Positions 17,800 to 26,038 of a DNA stretch of 64,000 nt are shown here, piece after piece. This stretch comes from Rhodobacterales bacterium HKCCE3408. GTDB taxonomy: Bacteria > Pseudomonadota > Alphaproteobacteria > Rhodobacterales > Rhodobacteraceae. Positions within the stretch are counted from its first letter, which is position 1. The number at the start of each line of letters is the position of its first letter. The stretch is taken from assembly GCA_015689705.1 (NCBI GenBank), contig WVSN01000012.1:1-64000 (forward strand), read 5' to 3'. The position numbers were made by a program, and so were the translations under genes. The notes under the pieces were generated by a model. That model did not search any database. It was not told the DNA's origin and saw nothing but the letters and a program-made list of their open reading frames with translations.

Positions 17800-18399
17800 T
17801 TACCGGGGCGCCGCGGCCTCTGCAATCGCGCCGGTGCCCGGCTGCGTGCCGGGCCGGAAGCGATAGACGCGGGCGGGCGGCAGGTTCCACCAGATGCGGC
17901 GGCTGACCTGCCAGCCAAGCGACAGTTCCTCGCGCACGACGCGCGCGACGGGCGGGGCCGGGCCGTAGGTGAACTGCACATAGGCCCCGCCGGGCGCGAG
18001 CTTCGCGCAGGTGCCCGACAGGATCGCGCGTTGCAGCGCGGTCGGCATCGACAGAAGCGGCAGGCCCGAGATGACCGCCTGAACCCGGGGGATCGGCAGC
18101 GACGCGATCTCGCCGGCCGAGATCTGGTGGACATGGATCCCCGGAAATTCCGCGCGCAGATGGGCGCAGAAGTCCGGGTTCATCTCGATACAGTGCAGCC
18201 GGTCGGGCGGCAGTCCGGTGGCGAGGATCGCGGCGGTGATCTTGCCGGTGCCGGCGCCAAGCTCGATCACGCGGCCGGCGCCGGGGTCGATCCCGGCGGC
18301 CATCTCGGCGGCCAGTGCATCGGAGGAGGGGGCGAGCGCCACGACCTGGTGCGGCCGGCGCAGAAGTTCCCGCATGAAAAGCCCGAACCCGCCCGGCAC
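17800..18399 (-). CDS. Class I SAM methyltransferase, phospholipid N-methyltransferase (PmtA)-like
   Basis: A 199-residue SAM-dependent methyltransferase with motif [17 protein letters not shown] and the segment [12 protein letters not shown], which is typical of Sinorhizobium/Rhodobacter-type PmtA, the enzyme methylating phosphatidylethanolamine toward phosphatidylcholine. GTG 18399 is favoured as the start because GAGG lies six bases upstream; ATG 18375 would shorten the N-terminal helix. It begins eight bases after the sspB stop. Assignment to PmtA versus an rRNA-adenine-methylase-like relative is moderately secure. Confidence 0.7.
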   Translation of the reverse strand: MPGGFGLFMRELLRRPHQVVALAPSSDALAAEMAAGIDPGAGRVIELGAGTGKITAAILATGLPPDRLHCIEMNPDFCAHLRAEFPGIHVHQISAGEIASLPIPRVQAVISGLPLLSMPTALQRAILSGTCAKLAPGGAYVQFTYGPAPPVARVVREELSLGWQVSRRIWWNLPPARVYRFRPGTQPGTGAIAEAAAPR

Positions 18400-18406
18400 G
18401 TCCGCC

Positions 18407-18892
18407 TCAGTGCTCCTTGCGGAAACGGTCCAGGCTGACGATCTCGGCATCCTTTTCGCGCGCGTGGCCATTGCCGCCCTCGTCGGGATCGGGGGTCGGA
18501 TCGTCGGGATCGTCCTCGTCCTCATCGGCGCGCGTCTCGAAGCGCAGGCCGAATTCGACCGACGGGTCGACGAAGGTCAGGATCGCGTCGAAGGGGATCC
18601 GCAGCGGCTCGGGTCGGTCGCCGAAATTCAGCGTGATATCAAAGCCCTCGTCGTCGACGTTGAGCCCGTCATACCAGTGCTGGATCACGATCGTCATCTC
18701 CTCGGGATAGCGGTCGAGCAGCCATTCGGCGAGATCGACACCGGGATGCCGCGTATCGAAGGTGATGAAGAAATGGTGGTCGCCGGGAAGCCCGTGTTCG
18801 GCCACGTCCCGCAGGACGGTCTGGATCAGACCGCGCATCGCCTGATGCATCAGGCGGCCGTAGGCGATGGTGTCGGGCGTGAGGTCTGTCAT
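18407..18892 (-). CDS. SspB-family ClpXP adaptor
   Basis: A 161-residue protein of the alphaproteobacterial SspB type, which tethers ssrA-tagged peptides and delivers them to ClpXP. The core domain shows HHFFITFDTRHPGVDLAEWLLDRYP and IVIQHWYDGLNV; the C-terminal tail (REKDAEIVSLDRFRKEH) matches the ClpX-binding peptide, preceded by an acidic linker. It is notable that ssrA, encoding the tag this adaptor reads, lies about 0.6 kb away on the same strand. The gene is transcribed into the PmtA-like gene. Confidence 0.9.
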   Translation of the reverse strand: MTDLTPDTIAYGRLMHQAMRGLIQTVLRDVAEHGLPGDHHFFITFDTRHPGVDLAEWLLDRYPEEMTIVIQHWYDGLNVDDEGFDITLNFGDRPEPLRIPFDAILTFVDPSVEFGLRFETRADEDEDDPDDPTPDPDEGGNGHAREKDAEIVSLDRFRKEH

Positions 18893-18960
18893 CTGGGGGT
18901 CCTGGCAGATCCCCCTCACCATAGAAGATTCGTTAGCGATTGAAACCCGCGCCCGACGGG

Positions 18961-19329
18961 TCAGAGATTGGCCATGATGAGCCAGGCGGCGATGGCCGCC
19001 TCGCAGCCGAAGAAGGTCCAGCTCTGGCGGCTGGCGGCGTTGTCGCGGACGATAGATGTGACGCGCCCGATGGCCGCCCCGGCATAGGCGAAGCCCATCA
19101 CCAGCCAGCCGAGCGGCTCGTTGAGGAAGATCGCGCCGAGGCCCAGACCGACGAAGAGACAGCCCGACGCCGCCGACACCTCGGTATAGGCCATATTGGT
19201 CGGGCCCGCGCGCATGTCGAGCTGCTGCATCGTCCAGCGCGGCGCCAGCCATCCGAGCAGGCCGAGCCCGATCGTAAGCACGGCGATGGCCAGGTTGACG
19301 ATGTCGATGGCGCTCAGTCCGGCTACCAT
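18961..19329 (-). CDS. Small integral membrane protein (DUF4345-like)
   Basis: A 122-residue protein with four predicted hydrophobic segments (about residues 5-25, 50-65, 70-90 and 100-120). The segment AGPTNMAYTEVSAASGC between the first two is probably the conserved core. It resembles DUF4345 proteins in length and topology, though I hold this weakly. ATG 19329 has GGAGG upstream. It lies between ssrA and sspB without overlap. No function can be given. Confidence 0.6.
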   Translation of the reverse strand: MVAGLSAIDIVNLAIAVLTIGLGLLGWLAPRWTMQQLDMRAGPTNMAYTEVSAASGCLFVGLGLGAIFLNEPLGWLVMGFAYAGAAIGRVTSIVRDNAASRQSWTFFGCEAAIAAWLIMANL

Positions 19330-19440
19330 GAGGAGCCTCCGTTCCTGTCTCTCGAAGGGTATACGCACGCCGAGGGCCACCGGATCAGGCAGGGCGGCGA
19401 AAAATGTCGCGTGAAACGGATTTTCGGAGGAGGGGGAAGT

Positions 19441-19785
19441 GCAGGCTTCTGTTGCCAGGTGCCTGCGAACCCCGCCTTACCCTGCTAGGGGCAAGGACTT
19501 AGATTTCGATTCCTCGAACTGCTTACGCAGCCAGAGCAACCGGAGCACGATTGTCGTTGGCAATTATGCTGTTCGGACCGGTAACGGTGGTACCTCACCG
19601 GGACAAAGCCACGCCTTTACACGTTCGTCGATCCTATTTCGGCCCCATGTCCCCCCAACGAAGGGTATTTGGTGGAGCCGCCGGGTACCGCCCCCGGGTC
19701 CGATCCGCTTATTCCGCGCGCGTTTATGTCCATAGTTCCCGAAGGAACACGAAACAGTTAGGCCCGAATGGTTCCGCGTTCAAGC
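19441..19785 (-). ncRNA. ssrA: tmRNA, permuted two-piece type
   Basis: Read on the minus strand, the acceptor piece comes first. It contains a T-arm (CCGGG stem, loop GGCGGTA) and ends in CGGCTCCACCA with CCA at 19672-19670. A 23-base intervening segment follows. The coding piece then begins at 19646 with GGGGCCGAAATAGGATCGAC. GGGGCCG pairs with CGGCTCC to form the acceptor stem. The resume codon at 19561 opens the tag ANDNRAPVALAA, ending at TAA (19525-19523). Pseudoknot-type stems follow, down to GCCTGC at 19441. tmRNA rescues stalled ribosomes and tags products for ClpXP. The outer 5' boundary is approximate. Confidence 0.93.
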
Positions 19786-19841
19786 ATTGTCAGCGCTCCG
19801 CGTTCATCTCAAAATGACTATAGATCGAACGAGGGGTTCGG

Positions 19842-20009
19842 TTGTCTTGGAACGAGGTGTTTGATTTGACACGCTTTTTGTTTGTTGCCGTCTTTGCGGT
19901 TACGTCCGTGGTCTCGACCGCGTCCTTCGCGCATAGCGGAGGATGCCGGGCCAGTTCACCGGCCGGCCAGTGCTGCCATGCGGGCTCGCAGCCTTTGCAC
20001 TGCCACTGA
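19842..20009 (+). CDS. Small exported Cys/His-rich (YHYH-like) peptide
   Basis: A 55-residue frame starting at TTG 19842 (GAGGGG six bases upstream); GTG 19857 or TTG 19866 are alternatives. A hydrophobic signal sequence, LTRFLFVAVFAVTSVVSTA, is followed by FAHS and a mature peptide ending CCHAGSQPLHCH. The latter resembles the calcium/metal-associated YHYH or excalibur-type repeats (CHxGSxPYHCH). It is followed by its own hairpin terminator at 20035. Metal binding is inferred. Confidence 0.6.
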   Translation: MSWNEVFDLTRFLFVAVFAVTSVVSTASFAHSGGCRASSPAGQCCHAGSQPLHCH

Positions 20010-20034
20010 CCTTCATACGATTTCGTAACTCGAG

Positions 20035-20065
20035 GGGCGCCGCACCGACGGCGCCCTTCGTTGTT
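20035..20065 (+). terminator. Terminator after the Cys/His-rich peptide gene
   Basis: A perfect eight-base stem (GGGCGCCG, 20035-20042, with CGGCGCCC, 20049-20056) and a six-base loop, then TTCGTTGTT. It is the same kind of tail as after rpsI and rpmA, and supports transcription of the short gene just upstream. Confidence 0.75.
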
Positions 20066-20169
20066 CGGCGGACAGGCCTGCAATCCTTCCTTGCCAGCTC
20101 GTCCGCAGCCTGTTTCCAATGGGGTAAATCCACAAAGACTCGGTTTGACGAGCAAGCTAAGGGACGCGC

Positions 20170-20958
20170 ATGAACCGGGAGATTGTTCGCAGCGCACTTT
20201 GGCTCTGCTTCTTTGCAACCATCCTCATCGCGTGGGCATGGCTCTACACCATGACCGGCGCGATGGGCGTCGACCTGATCGGCCGACCAGGCCCCGCCGC
20301 CGAGGCGATGGCCGCGATGGACCCGCGGATGGACATGGCCATGCCAATGGCCCGCTTCGCGCCGGTCTTCGGCATGTGGGCGGTGATGATGGCCGCCATG
20401 ATGCTGCCGACGCTCGTGCCCACCCTGCGCGCCTACGAGGACCTGATCCGGAGCGCCAATGGCAGCCGGGCCGGCTGGATCGGGGTTCTGTCCGGCTACG
20501 CGATCGTCTGGATCGGGGTCGCGGCGCTGATCGCCGCGATCCAGCTCGCGCTTCTGTTCGGCGGCGTCGTCGACATGCTCGGCATCCCGCGCTCGCGTCT
20601 GTTTGCCTCGGCGCTGCTCGTCCTCGTCGGCCTGTTCCAGTTCACCCGCGCCAAGGAGATCTGCCATGGCGTGTGCCATTCGCCGATGACCTACTTCCTC
20701 GGCCACTGGCGCACCGGCTTCGACGGCGGCCTCCGGATGGGCCTCGGCCTAGGCGTCTATTGCGCGGGCTGCTGTTGGGGCTTCATGGCGCTCGGCTTCG
20801 CCGGCGGGGTGATGAGCCTGTTGTGGATGGGGCTGGCCACGCTATTCATGGTCATCGAAAAACTGCCGCAGGTCGGCCGTTACGTGACACGTCCGATCGG
20901 CGCCGCGCTGATCGCGGGCGGGATCGCCGTCGCGGTCTGGCCGGTGATCGCGGGATAG
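20170..20958 (+). CDS. DUF2182 integral membrane protein
   Basis: A 262-residue protein with about seven membrane segments. The early loop AMDPRMDMAMPMARFAPVFG is methionine-rich, followed by MWAVMMAAMMLPTLVP, typical of DUF2182 (predicted metal-binding membrane proteins). A later Cys-rich stretch, VYCAGCCWGFMALGFAGG, is also characteristic. ATG 20170 has AAGGGA upstream. It is first in a run of five closely packed genes leading to dmdA-acuI and pairs with the DUF1326 gene 12 bases downstream. The Met/Cys content suggests copper or other soft-metal handling, unproven. Confidence 0.88.
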   Translation: MNREIVRSALWLCFFATILIAWAWLYTMTGAMGVDLIGRPGPAAEAMAAMDPRMDMAMPMARFAPVFGMWAVMMAAMMLPTLVPTLRAYEDLIRSANGSRAGWIGVLSGYAIVWIGVAALIAAIQLALLFGGVVDMLGIPRSRLFASALLVLVGLFQFTRAKEICHGVCHSPMTYFLGHWRTGFDGGLRMGLGLGVYCAGCCWGFMALGFAGGVMSLLWMGLATLFMVIEKLPQVGRYVTRPIGAALIAGGIAVAVWPVIAG

Positions 20959-20970
20959 GGAGGGACTTCC

Positions 20971-21684
20971 ATGGCACTCAGACGACGGCCCGACGCCGAC
21001 AGGCTGCCGGTCAGCCAGCGGATCGACCAGCGCCGCGACAACCCGATGCGCCGCCGCCGCGTCGACCGCGACTGGGCGATCAAGGGCGAGCTGTTCCTCA
21101 ACTGCTCCTGCACCGTGTTCTGCCCCTGCGTCGTCAGCCTCGGCCAGCACCCGCCGACCGAGGGCGATTGCCGCGCCTGGATGGCCATCGCCATCGACGA
21201 GGGCCATTTCGAGGGCGAGAGCCTGGCCGGGCTGAACGTAGGCCTCATGGTCGAGATCCCGGGCCGCATGGCCGAGGGCGGCTGGAAGGTCGCGGCCTAT
21301 GTCGATGATCGCGCCAGTGGTCGCGCCTACGAGGGCATCCTGCAGATCTTCTCGGGCCAGGCCGGCGGGACCACGGGGCTCTTCACCATGCTCGTCTCCG
21401 AGATCGTCGGCGCCGAACGCGAAAAGGTCGAGATCGTCCGCGAGGGCCGCAAGCGCGGACTCTTTATCGGGCGCAAGATCCAGGGCGAGATCGAGATGCT
21501 CGAGGGCGCGAGCCCGGATCACCCGGTGATGATGACCAACACGAAATACTGGATGGGACCCGACATCATCGCCGCCCGCGGCCTGAAATCGAAGGTCCGC
21601 GATTTCGGCAAGGTCTGGGATTTCGGCGGCAAGTCGGCCGAGATCTGCCCGATCGACTGGTCCGGAAGCGCCGGAGGCAAGTAG
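20971..21684 (+). CDS. DUF1326 domain protein
   Basis: A 237-residue soluble protein with the DUF1326 core starting WAIKGELFLNCSCTVFCPCVVSLG, where NCSCTVFCPC is the invariant cysteine cluster. The approximately 30 residues before this are basic and probably disordered. DUF2182 and DUF1326 genes are repeatedly adjacent in proteobacteria, so they probably work together; the cysteine cluster suggests metal or thiol chemistry. One base separates it from the DinB gene. Function unknown. Confidence 0.85.
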   Translation: MALRRRPDADRLPVSQRIDQRRDNPMRRRRVDRDWAIKGELFLNCSCTVFCPCVVSLGQHPPTEGDCRAWMAIAIDEGHFEGESLAGLNVGLMVEIPGRMAEGGWKVAAYVDDRASGRAYEGILQIFSGQAGGTTGLFTMLVSEIVGAEREKVEIVREGRKRGLFIGRKIQGEIEMLEGASPDHPVMMTNTKYWMGPDIIAARGLKSKVRDFGKVWDFGGKSAEICPIDWSGSAGGK

Positions 21685-21685
21685 C

Positions 21686-22201
21686 ATGATTTCACCGGCC
21701 TATTGCCAGACCATGGCGCGCTACAACGCGTGGCAGAACGGCTCGATCTTCCGGGCCGCCGACGTGCTGAGCGTCGAGGCGCGCCGGGAAGATCGCGGCG
21801 CCTTCTGGGGCTCGATCGAGGCGACGCTGAGCCACCTCATGTGGGGCGACCTCATGTGGGTGTCGCGCTTCGAGGGCGTTCCGGGCCCGGACATCACGAT
21901 CAGGAATTCGGGCGCGGCCTATGACTGGGACGCGCTCATGGAAACGCGCCCCGTCCTCGACGCGCGCATCGCTGCCTGGGCCCGGGGGCTGAGCGCGGAG
22001 GATCTCGAGGGTGATCTGTCCTGGTATTCCGGCGCGATGCAACGCGACATCACGCAGCCGATGCCGCTCTGCGCGGTGCATTTCTTCAACCACCAGACCC
22101 ACCACCGAGGCCAGGTCCACGCCATGCTGACCGCCGCCGGCGCGCGACCCGACGACACCGACATCCCCTTCATGCCCGAGGACATCCCCGAGTGGCGCTG
22201 A
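21686..22201 (+). CDS. DinB-family four-helix metal-binding protein
   Basis: A 171-residue protein of the DinB/YfiT fold. A metal-binding histidine in the helix containing LSHLMWGDLMW and the C-terminal HHRGQVHAM (two more ligands) match the group. Some family members are thiol-dependent S-transferases using bacillithiol or mycothiol; alphaproteobacteria use glutathione, so the substrate is unclear. The stop overlaps the dmdA start by ten bases, so it is co-translated with DMSP demethylase. Confidence 0.85.
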   Translation: MISPAYCQTMARYNAWQNGSIFRAADVLSVEARREDRGAFWGSIEATLSHLMWGDLMWVSRFEGVPGPDITIRNSGAAYDWDALMETRPVLDARIAAWARGLSAEDLEGDLSWYSGAMQRDITQPMPLCAVHFFNHQTHHRGQVHAMLTAAGARPDDTDIPFMPEDIPEWR

Positions 22202-23298
22202 TCTCCCCGTCGCGGCGCCTGCGCCGCACGCCGTTCTCGGACGGCGTCGAGGCCGCCGGCTGCAAGGCCTACACGGTCTACAACCACATGCTGCTGCCGA
22301 CCGTCTTCCGGTCGGTCGAGGAAGACTACCGCCACCTGAAATCGGCCGTGCAGGTCTGGGACGTGGCCTGCGAGCGTCAGGTCGAACTGCGCGGCCCCGA
22401 TGCCGGGCGGCTCATGCAGATGCTGACGCCGCGCGACCTGCGCGGCATGCTGCCCGGCCAGTGCTTCTACCTGCCCATGGTCGATGAGACCGGGGGGATG
22501 CTGAACGATCCGGTCGGCGTGAAACTGGCCGATGACCGCTACTGGATCTCCATCGCCGACAGCGACCTGCTGTTCTGGGTCAAGGGCATCGCCTATGGCT
22601 ACAGGCTCGACGTGCTGATCGACGAGCCCGACGTCTCGCCGCTGGCCGTGCAGGGTCCGCTGGCCGACGACCTGATGGCGCGCATCTTCGGCGACCAGGT
22701 CCGCGACATCCGCTTCTTCCGCTTCCGGATGTTCGATTTCATGGGCCGCAGCATCGCCGTGGCGCGGTCGGGGTATTCGAAGCAGGGCGGGTTCGAGATC
22801 TATGTCGACGGCGCCGATATCGGCATGCCGCTGTGGAACGCGCTGATGGAGGCCGGCGCCGATCTCGACGTCCGTGCCGGATGCCCGAACCTGATCGAGC
22901 GGATCGAAAGCGGGCTCCTGAGCTACGGCAACGACATGACGCGGGACAACACGCCCCACGAATGCGGTCTCGGCCGGTTCTGCAACACGCAGACGGCGGT
23001 CGGCTGCGTCGGGCGCGATGCGCTGCTGCGCGTCATCAAGGACGGGCCGACCCGCCAGATCCGGCCGATCGCCATCGAGGGCGACGCGGTACCGGGCTGC
23101 GACCGGCCCTGGCCGATCATGGATGGCGACTACCAGGTGGGGCAGGTGACCTCCGCGGCCTGGTCGCCCGATTACGAGACGAACGTGGCCATCGGCATGG
23201 TGCGGATGACCCACTGGGAGCCGTTCACCGATGTCGACGTGCTCTTGCCGAACGGCGAGGTGCGCGCGGCGGTGGTTCACGGCGTATTCTGGAACTGA
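22192..23298 (+). CDS. dmdA: Dimethylsulfoniopropionate demethylase DmdA
   Basis: Transfers a methyl group from DMSP to tetrahydrofolate, forming methylmercaptopropionate, the first step of the DMSP demethylation route. The 368-residue GcvT-fold protein has an N-terminus (SRRLRRTPFSDGVEAAG, then YTVYNHMLLPTVF) and the segments QVWDVACERQVELRGPDA, SGYSKQGGFEIYVDG and YGNDMTRDNTPHECGLG that I recognise as DmdA-like rather than glycine-cleavage T protein. GTG 22192 matches this conserved start. acuI follows 15 bases downstream, the known roseobacter pairing. Confidence 0.87.
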   Translation: MALISPSRRLRRTPFSDGVEAAGCKAYTVYNHMLLPTVFRSVEEDYRHLKSAVQVWDVACERQVELRGPDAGRLMQMLTPRDLRGMLPGQCFYLPMVDETGGMLNDPVGVKLADDRYWISIADSDLLFWVKGIAYGYRLDVLIDEPDVSPLAVQGPLADDLMARIFGDQVRDIRFFRFRMFDFMGRSIAVARSGYSKQGGFEIYVDGADIGMPLWNALMEAGADLDVRAGCPNLIERIESGLLSYGNDMTRDNTPHECGLGRFCNTQTAVGCVGRDALLRVIKDGPTRQIRPIAIEGDAVPGCDRPWPIMDGDYQVGQVTSAAWSPDYETNVAIGMVRMTHWEPFTDVDVLLPNGEVRAAVVHGVFWN

Positions 23299-23313
23299 CG
23301 ACAGGAGGACGCG

Positions 23314-24300
23314 ATGCGCGCATTGGTGGTGGAGAAGGACGACGAGGGCAAAACCTCCGCGTCCGTGCAGGACATCTCCGAAGACCGGCTGCCCGAGGGC
23401 GAGGTCACCGTGGCGGTCGAATATTCCACGCTGAACTACAAGGACGGGCTCTGCGTCGGTCCCGGCGGCGGGCTGGTCCGGACCTACCCGCACGTTCCGG
23501 GGATCGACTTTTCCGGGACCGTGGAGGCGTCGGACGACAGCCGCTACGCCCCGGGCGACAAGGTCGTCCTGACCGGCTGGCGCGTCGGCGAGGCGCATTG
23601 GGGCGGCTATGCCGAGAAGGCGCGGGTGAAGGCCGACTGGCTGGTGCCGCTGCCCGACGGGCTGACCACACGGCAGGCCATGGCCGTCGGCACGGCGGGC
23701 TTCACCGCGATGCTGGCCGTGATGGCGCTTGAAGATCACGGACTAAAGCCCGGAAACGGCGAGGTTCTGGTGACGGGGGCTGCCGGAGGCGTCGGCTCGG
23801 TCGCGACCGCGATCCTCGCCCATCTCGGCTACGAGGTCGCCGGTGTGACCGGCCGGCCGGAGCAGGAGGGCTACCTCAAGGGCCTCGGCGCGGCGCGGAT
23901 CGTCCCGCGCGAGGAGCTGGCCGAGACCGTGAAGCGCCCGCTCGAGAGCGAGACCTGGGCCGGCTGCGTCGATGCGGTCGGCGGGGCGATGCTCGCCCGC
24001 GTGCTCGGTCAGATGAAATACGGCGCCTCGGTCGCAGCCGTGGGTCTGGCCGGCGGCGCCGCGTTGCCGGCGACGGTGGTGCCCTTCCTGCTGCGCGGGG
24101 TGAACCTCCTCGGGATCGACAGCGTGATGCAGCCCTACGACAACCGGCTCCGCGCCTGGGGCCGGATCGCCACCGATCTGCCGATGGACAAGCTCGAGGC
24201 GATGATCGAACCGGCGACGCTGGCCGATCTGCCGGAGCTCGGGAAAGCGATCCTGAAAGGCGGCGTCCGGGGCCGCGTCGTCGTCGACGTGCGCGCCTGA
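23314..24300 (+). CDS. acuI: Acrylyl-CoA reductase AcuI
   Basis: NADPH-dependent medium-chain reductase that converts toxic acryloyl-CoA to propionyl-CoA in DMSP catabolism. The 328-residue length fits the YhdH/AcuI subgroup, which lacks zinc. Visible are TLNYKDGLCVGPGG and the nucleotide fold VTGAAGGVGSVATAILAHLG. ATG 23314 is preceded by AGGAGG. The arrangement with dmdA gives methyl removal and acryloyl-CoA detoxification in one transcript. A repeat element starts two bases after its stop. Confidence 0.92.
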   Translation: MRALVVEKDDEGKTSASVQDISEDRLPEGEVTVAVEYSTLNYKDGLCVGPGGGLVRTYPHVPGIDFSGTVEASDDSRYAPGDKVVLTGWRVGEAHWGGYAEKARVKADWLVPLPDGLTTRQAMAVGTAGFTAMLAVMALEDHGLKPGNGEVLVTGAAGGVGSVATAILAHLGYEVAGVTGRPEQEGYLKGLGAARIVPREELAETVKRPLESETWAGCVDAVGGAMLARVLGQMKYGASVAAVGLAGGAALPATVVPFLLRGVNLLGIDSVMQPYDNRLRAWGRIATDLPMDKLEAMIEPATLADLPELGKAILKGGVRGRVVVDVRA

Positions 24301-24301
24301 T

Positions 24302-24344
24302 CCGGGCCCCGGTCCGAGTATTTTGGGAAAGATGAAGATGGGGG
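24302..24344 (+). repeat. Stop-adjacent repeat, copy 2
   Basis: Plus orientation, beginning two bases after the acuI stop: a short GGGCCCC palindrome followed by GGTCCGAGTATTTTGGG and the tail AAAGATGAAGATGGGGG. The leading hairpin is shorter than in other copies. It faces copy 3, so the two together can form a long foldback over 24316-24375. Confidence 0.75.
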
Positions 24345-24349
24345 CGTTA

Positions 24350-24402
24350 CCCCTTCATCTTTCTTGTAAATACTCCGGGGGTCCGGGGGCGGAGCCCCCG
24401 GC
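24350..24402 (-). repeat. Stop-adjacent repeat, copy 3
   Basis: Minus orientation, directly after the flavin-reductase stop: stem CCGGGGGCTCCGCCCCCGG, then ACCCCCGGAGTATTTACAAG and AAAGATGAAGGGG. It forms a tail-to-tail pair with copy 2 between two convergent genes. This is a full-length copy. Confidence 0.82.
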
Positions 24403-24405
24403 CGG

Positions 24406-24909
24406 TCAGTGCTTCTCGGCGCGCAGGTAGCGGCGCATGCCGTAGAGCAGCGGCGTGCCCTCGGACTTGGTCCGGACCGCCTCGACCGCGCCGATGCAGA
24501 TGTGATGCGTGCCGATCTTCTCGGCCGAGACGAGCCGGCAGTCGAAGCTGACCAGCGCGTCCTTCAGGCTCGGCGCGCCGGTCACCAGCGTCTCGGTCGC
24601 GACGCAGGCGAAGCGGTCGCCGCCGGGGGCGGGCAGGCGGCCCGAGAAGATGTCGGAGACGTCGTTCTGCTCGATCGTCAGCACGTTGATGCAGAAGCAG
24701 CCGTTCTCGAGCACGCTCGGCAGCGCGGAGGCCGAGGCGTTGAGGCAGACGAGCATCGTCGGCCGGTCGCCATCGGCCGAAATCGACGTCATCGCCGAGA
24801 CGGTGACGCCCGCGCGGCCGGCCGGCCCGTCGGTGGTGACGACCGAGACCGAGGCCGCGGCGCGGCTCATGCCTTCGATGAACTGATCCTTCAGCGCCGT
24901 GTTGGCCAT
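24406..24909 (-). CDS. Flavin reductase family protein (HpaC-like)
   Basis: A 167-residue FMN/FAD-binding split-barrel protein, likely an NAD(P)H:flavin oxidoreductase supplying reduced flavin to a monooxygenase. Typical motifs are SVVTTDGPAGRAGVTVSAM and FCINVLTIEQNDVSDIFSG, plus the late GTHHICIGAVE. ATG 24909 follows GGGGAG. No two-component monooxygenase partner is adjacent, so the client enzyme is unknown. Divergent from speB with 122 bases between starts. Confidence 0.87.
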   Translation of the reverse strand: MANTALKDQFIEGMSRAAASVSVVTTDGPAGRAGVTVSAMTSISADGDRPTMLVCLNASASALPSVLENGCFCINVLTIEQNDVSDIFSGRLPAPGGDRFACVATETLVTGAPSLKDALVSFDCRLVSAEKIGTHHICIGAVEAVRTKSEGTPLLYGMRRYLRAEKH

Positions 24910-25031
24910 TCCGCTCCCCTGTCCGCGCCGCAAAGAGATATAGGATTGATACAGGTGGTCAAGCGTTGCTCCCGCGTGCGCTTGTGTTTTGCACCGGGCT
25001 TTGGTCAGCATCAACGGAAATGGAGGGCGGC

Positions 25032-25994
25032 ATGGCGCTTGAAGACGCGAAGACCGAGATCGACCGGGCGATCGGGCGGGGGGAGCTGAAGGGACTCGCC
25101 CACGAGAACGCGTTCGCCGGGGTGCCGAGCTTTCTCCGCAGGCGCTACACCAAGGATCTTTCTGGCGTCGATGTCGCGGTGACCGGGATCCCCTTCGACC
25201 AGGCGGTCACGCACCGGCCCGGCACGCGCTTCGGGCCGCGCGCGATCCGGGAGGCCTCGACGCTGCAAACCTACGACCCGCCCTATGGATGGGACGGGTA
25301 TTCCCCGCTCGAGGCGCTGGCCATCGCCGATTACGGCGACATGGCCTTCGACTACGCTCATACGCCCGACGTGCCGGCGCGTATCGAGGCGCATGTGGGC
25401 GGCATCCTGGCGGCGGGGGTGGCGACGATCACGCTCGGCGGCGATCACTCGATCACGCTGCCCATCCTGCGCGCCCACGCGGCGGTCCACGGCCCGCTCG
25501 CGCTCATCCAGGTCGATGCCCATACCGACACCTGGCCCGACGACGACGCGGCCCGGATCGATCATGGGACATTCTGCTACACGGCGGTCAAGGAAGGGCT
25601 GATCGACACTGCCCGGTCGATCCATGTCGGCATCCGGACCGTCGTCGAGGACAATCTCGGCATCGAGATCATCGACGCACATGCGGTCCACAAGCTCGGC
25701 CCCGCCGCGGCGGCCGAGCGGGTGCGGGCGGTGGTCGGCGACGCGCCGTGCTACCTGTCCTTCGACATCGACGCGCTCGACCCGGCCTATGCGCCCGGCA
25801 CCGGCACGCCGGTCTGGGGCGGGATGACTTCGGCGCAGGCCGCGATCTTCCTGCGCGAGCTGGCCGGGATCGACCTCCGGGGCGGTGACGTCGTCGAGGT
25901 CTCGCCGCCCTATGACAGCGCGGGGATCACCGCCGTGGCGGGCGCGCATGTGGCGATGGAGCTGCTCTGTCTCTGGGGCTGGACGCGGCGGTAG
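25032..25994 (+). CDS. speB: Agmatinase / ureohydrolase
   Basis: Hydrolyses agmatine to putrescine and urea. The 320-residue protein has all manganese-site motifs of the arginase superfamily: GGDHSITLP, DAHTDTWPDD and DIDALDPAYAPGTGTPVWGG. Family members include guanidinobutyrase and guanidinopropionase, so the exact guanidino substrate is not certain. ATG 25032 is preceded by GGAGGG; an upstream in-frame start at 24966 lacks conserved sequence. It may feed putrescine to the spermidine route that uses SpeD. Confidence 0.87.
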   Translation: MALEDAKTEIDRAIGRGELKGLAHENAFAGVPSFLRRRYTKDLSGVDVAVTGIPFDQAVTHRPGTRFGPRAIREASTLQTYDPPYGWDGYSPLEALAIADYGDMAFDYAHTPDVPARIEAHVGGILAAGVATITLGGDHSITLPILRAHAAVHGPLALIQVDAHTDTWPDDDAARIDHGTFCYTAVKEGLIDTARSIHVGIRTVVEDNLGIEIIDAHAVHKLGPAAAAERVRAVVGDAPCYLSFDIDALDPAYAPGTGTPVWGGMTSAQAAIFLRELAGIDLRGGDVVEVSPPYDSAGITAVAGAHVAMELLCLWGWTRR

Positions 25995-26038
25995 TTCCGC
26001 TGGCACGACTCGGCGCGATTGCCTATAGGCGGAATACG

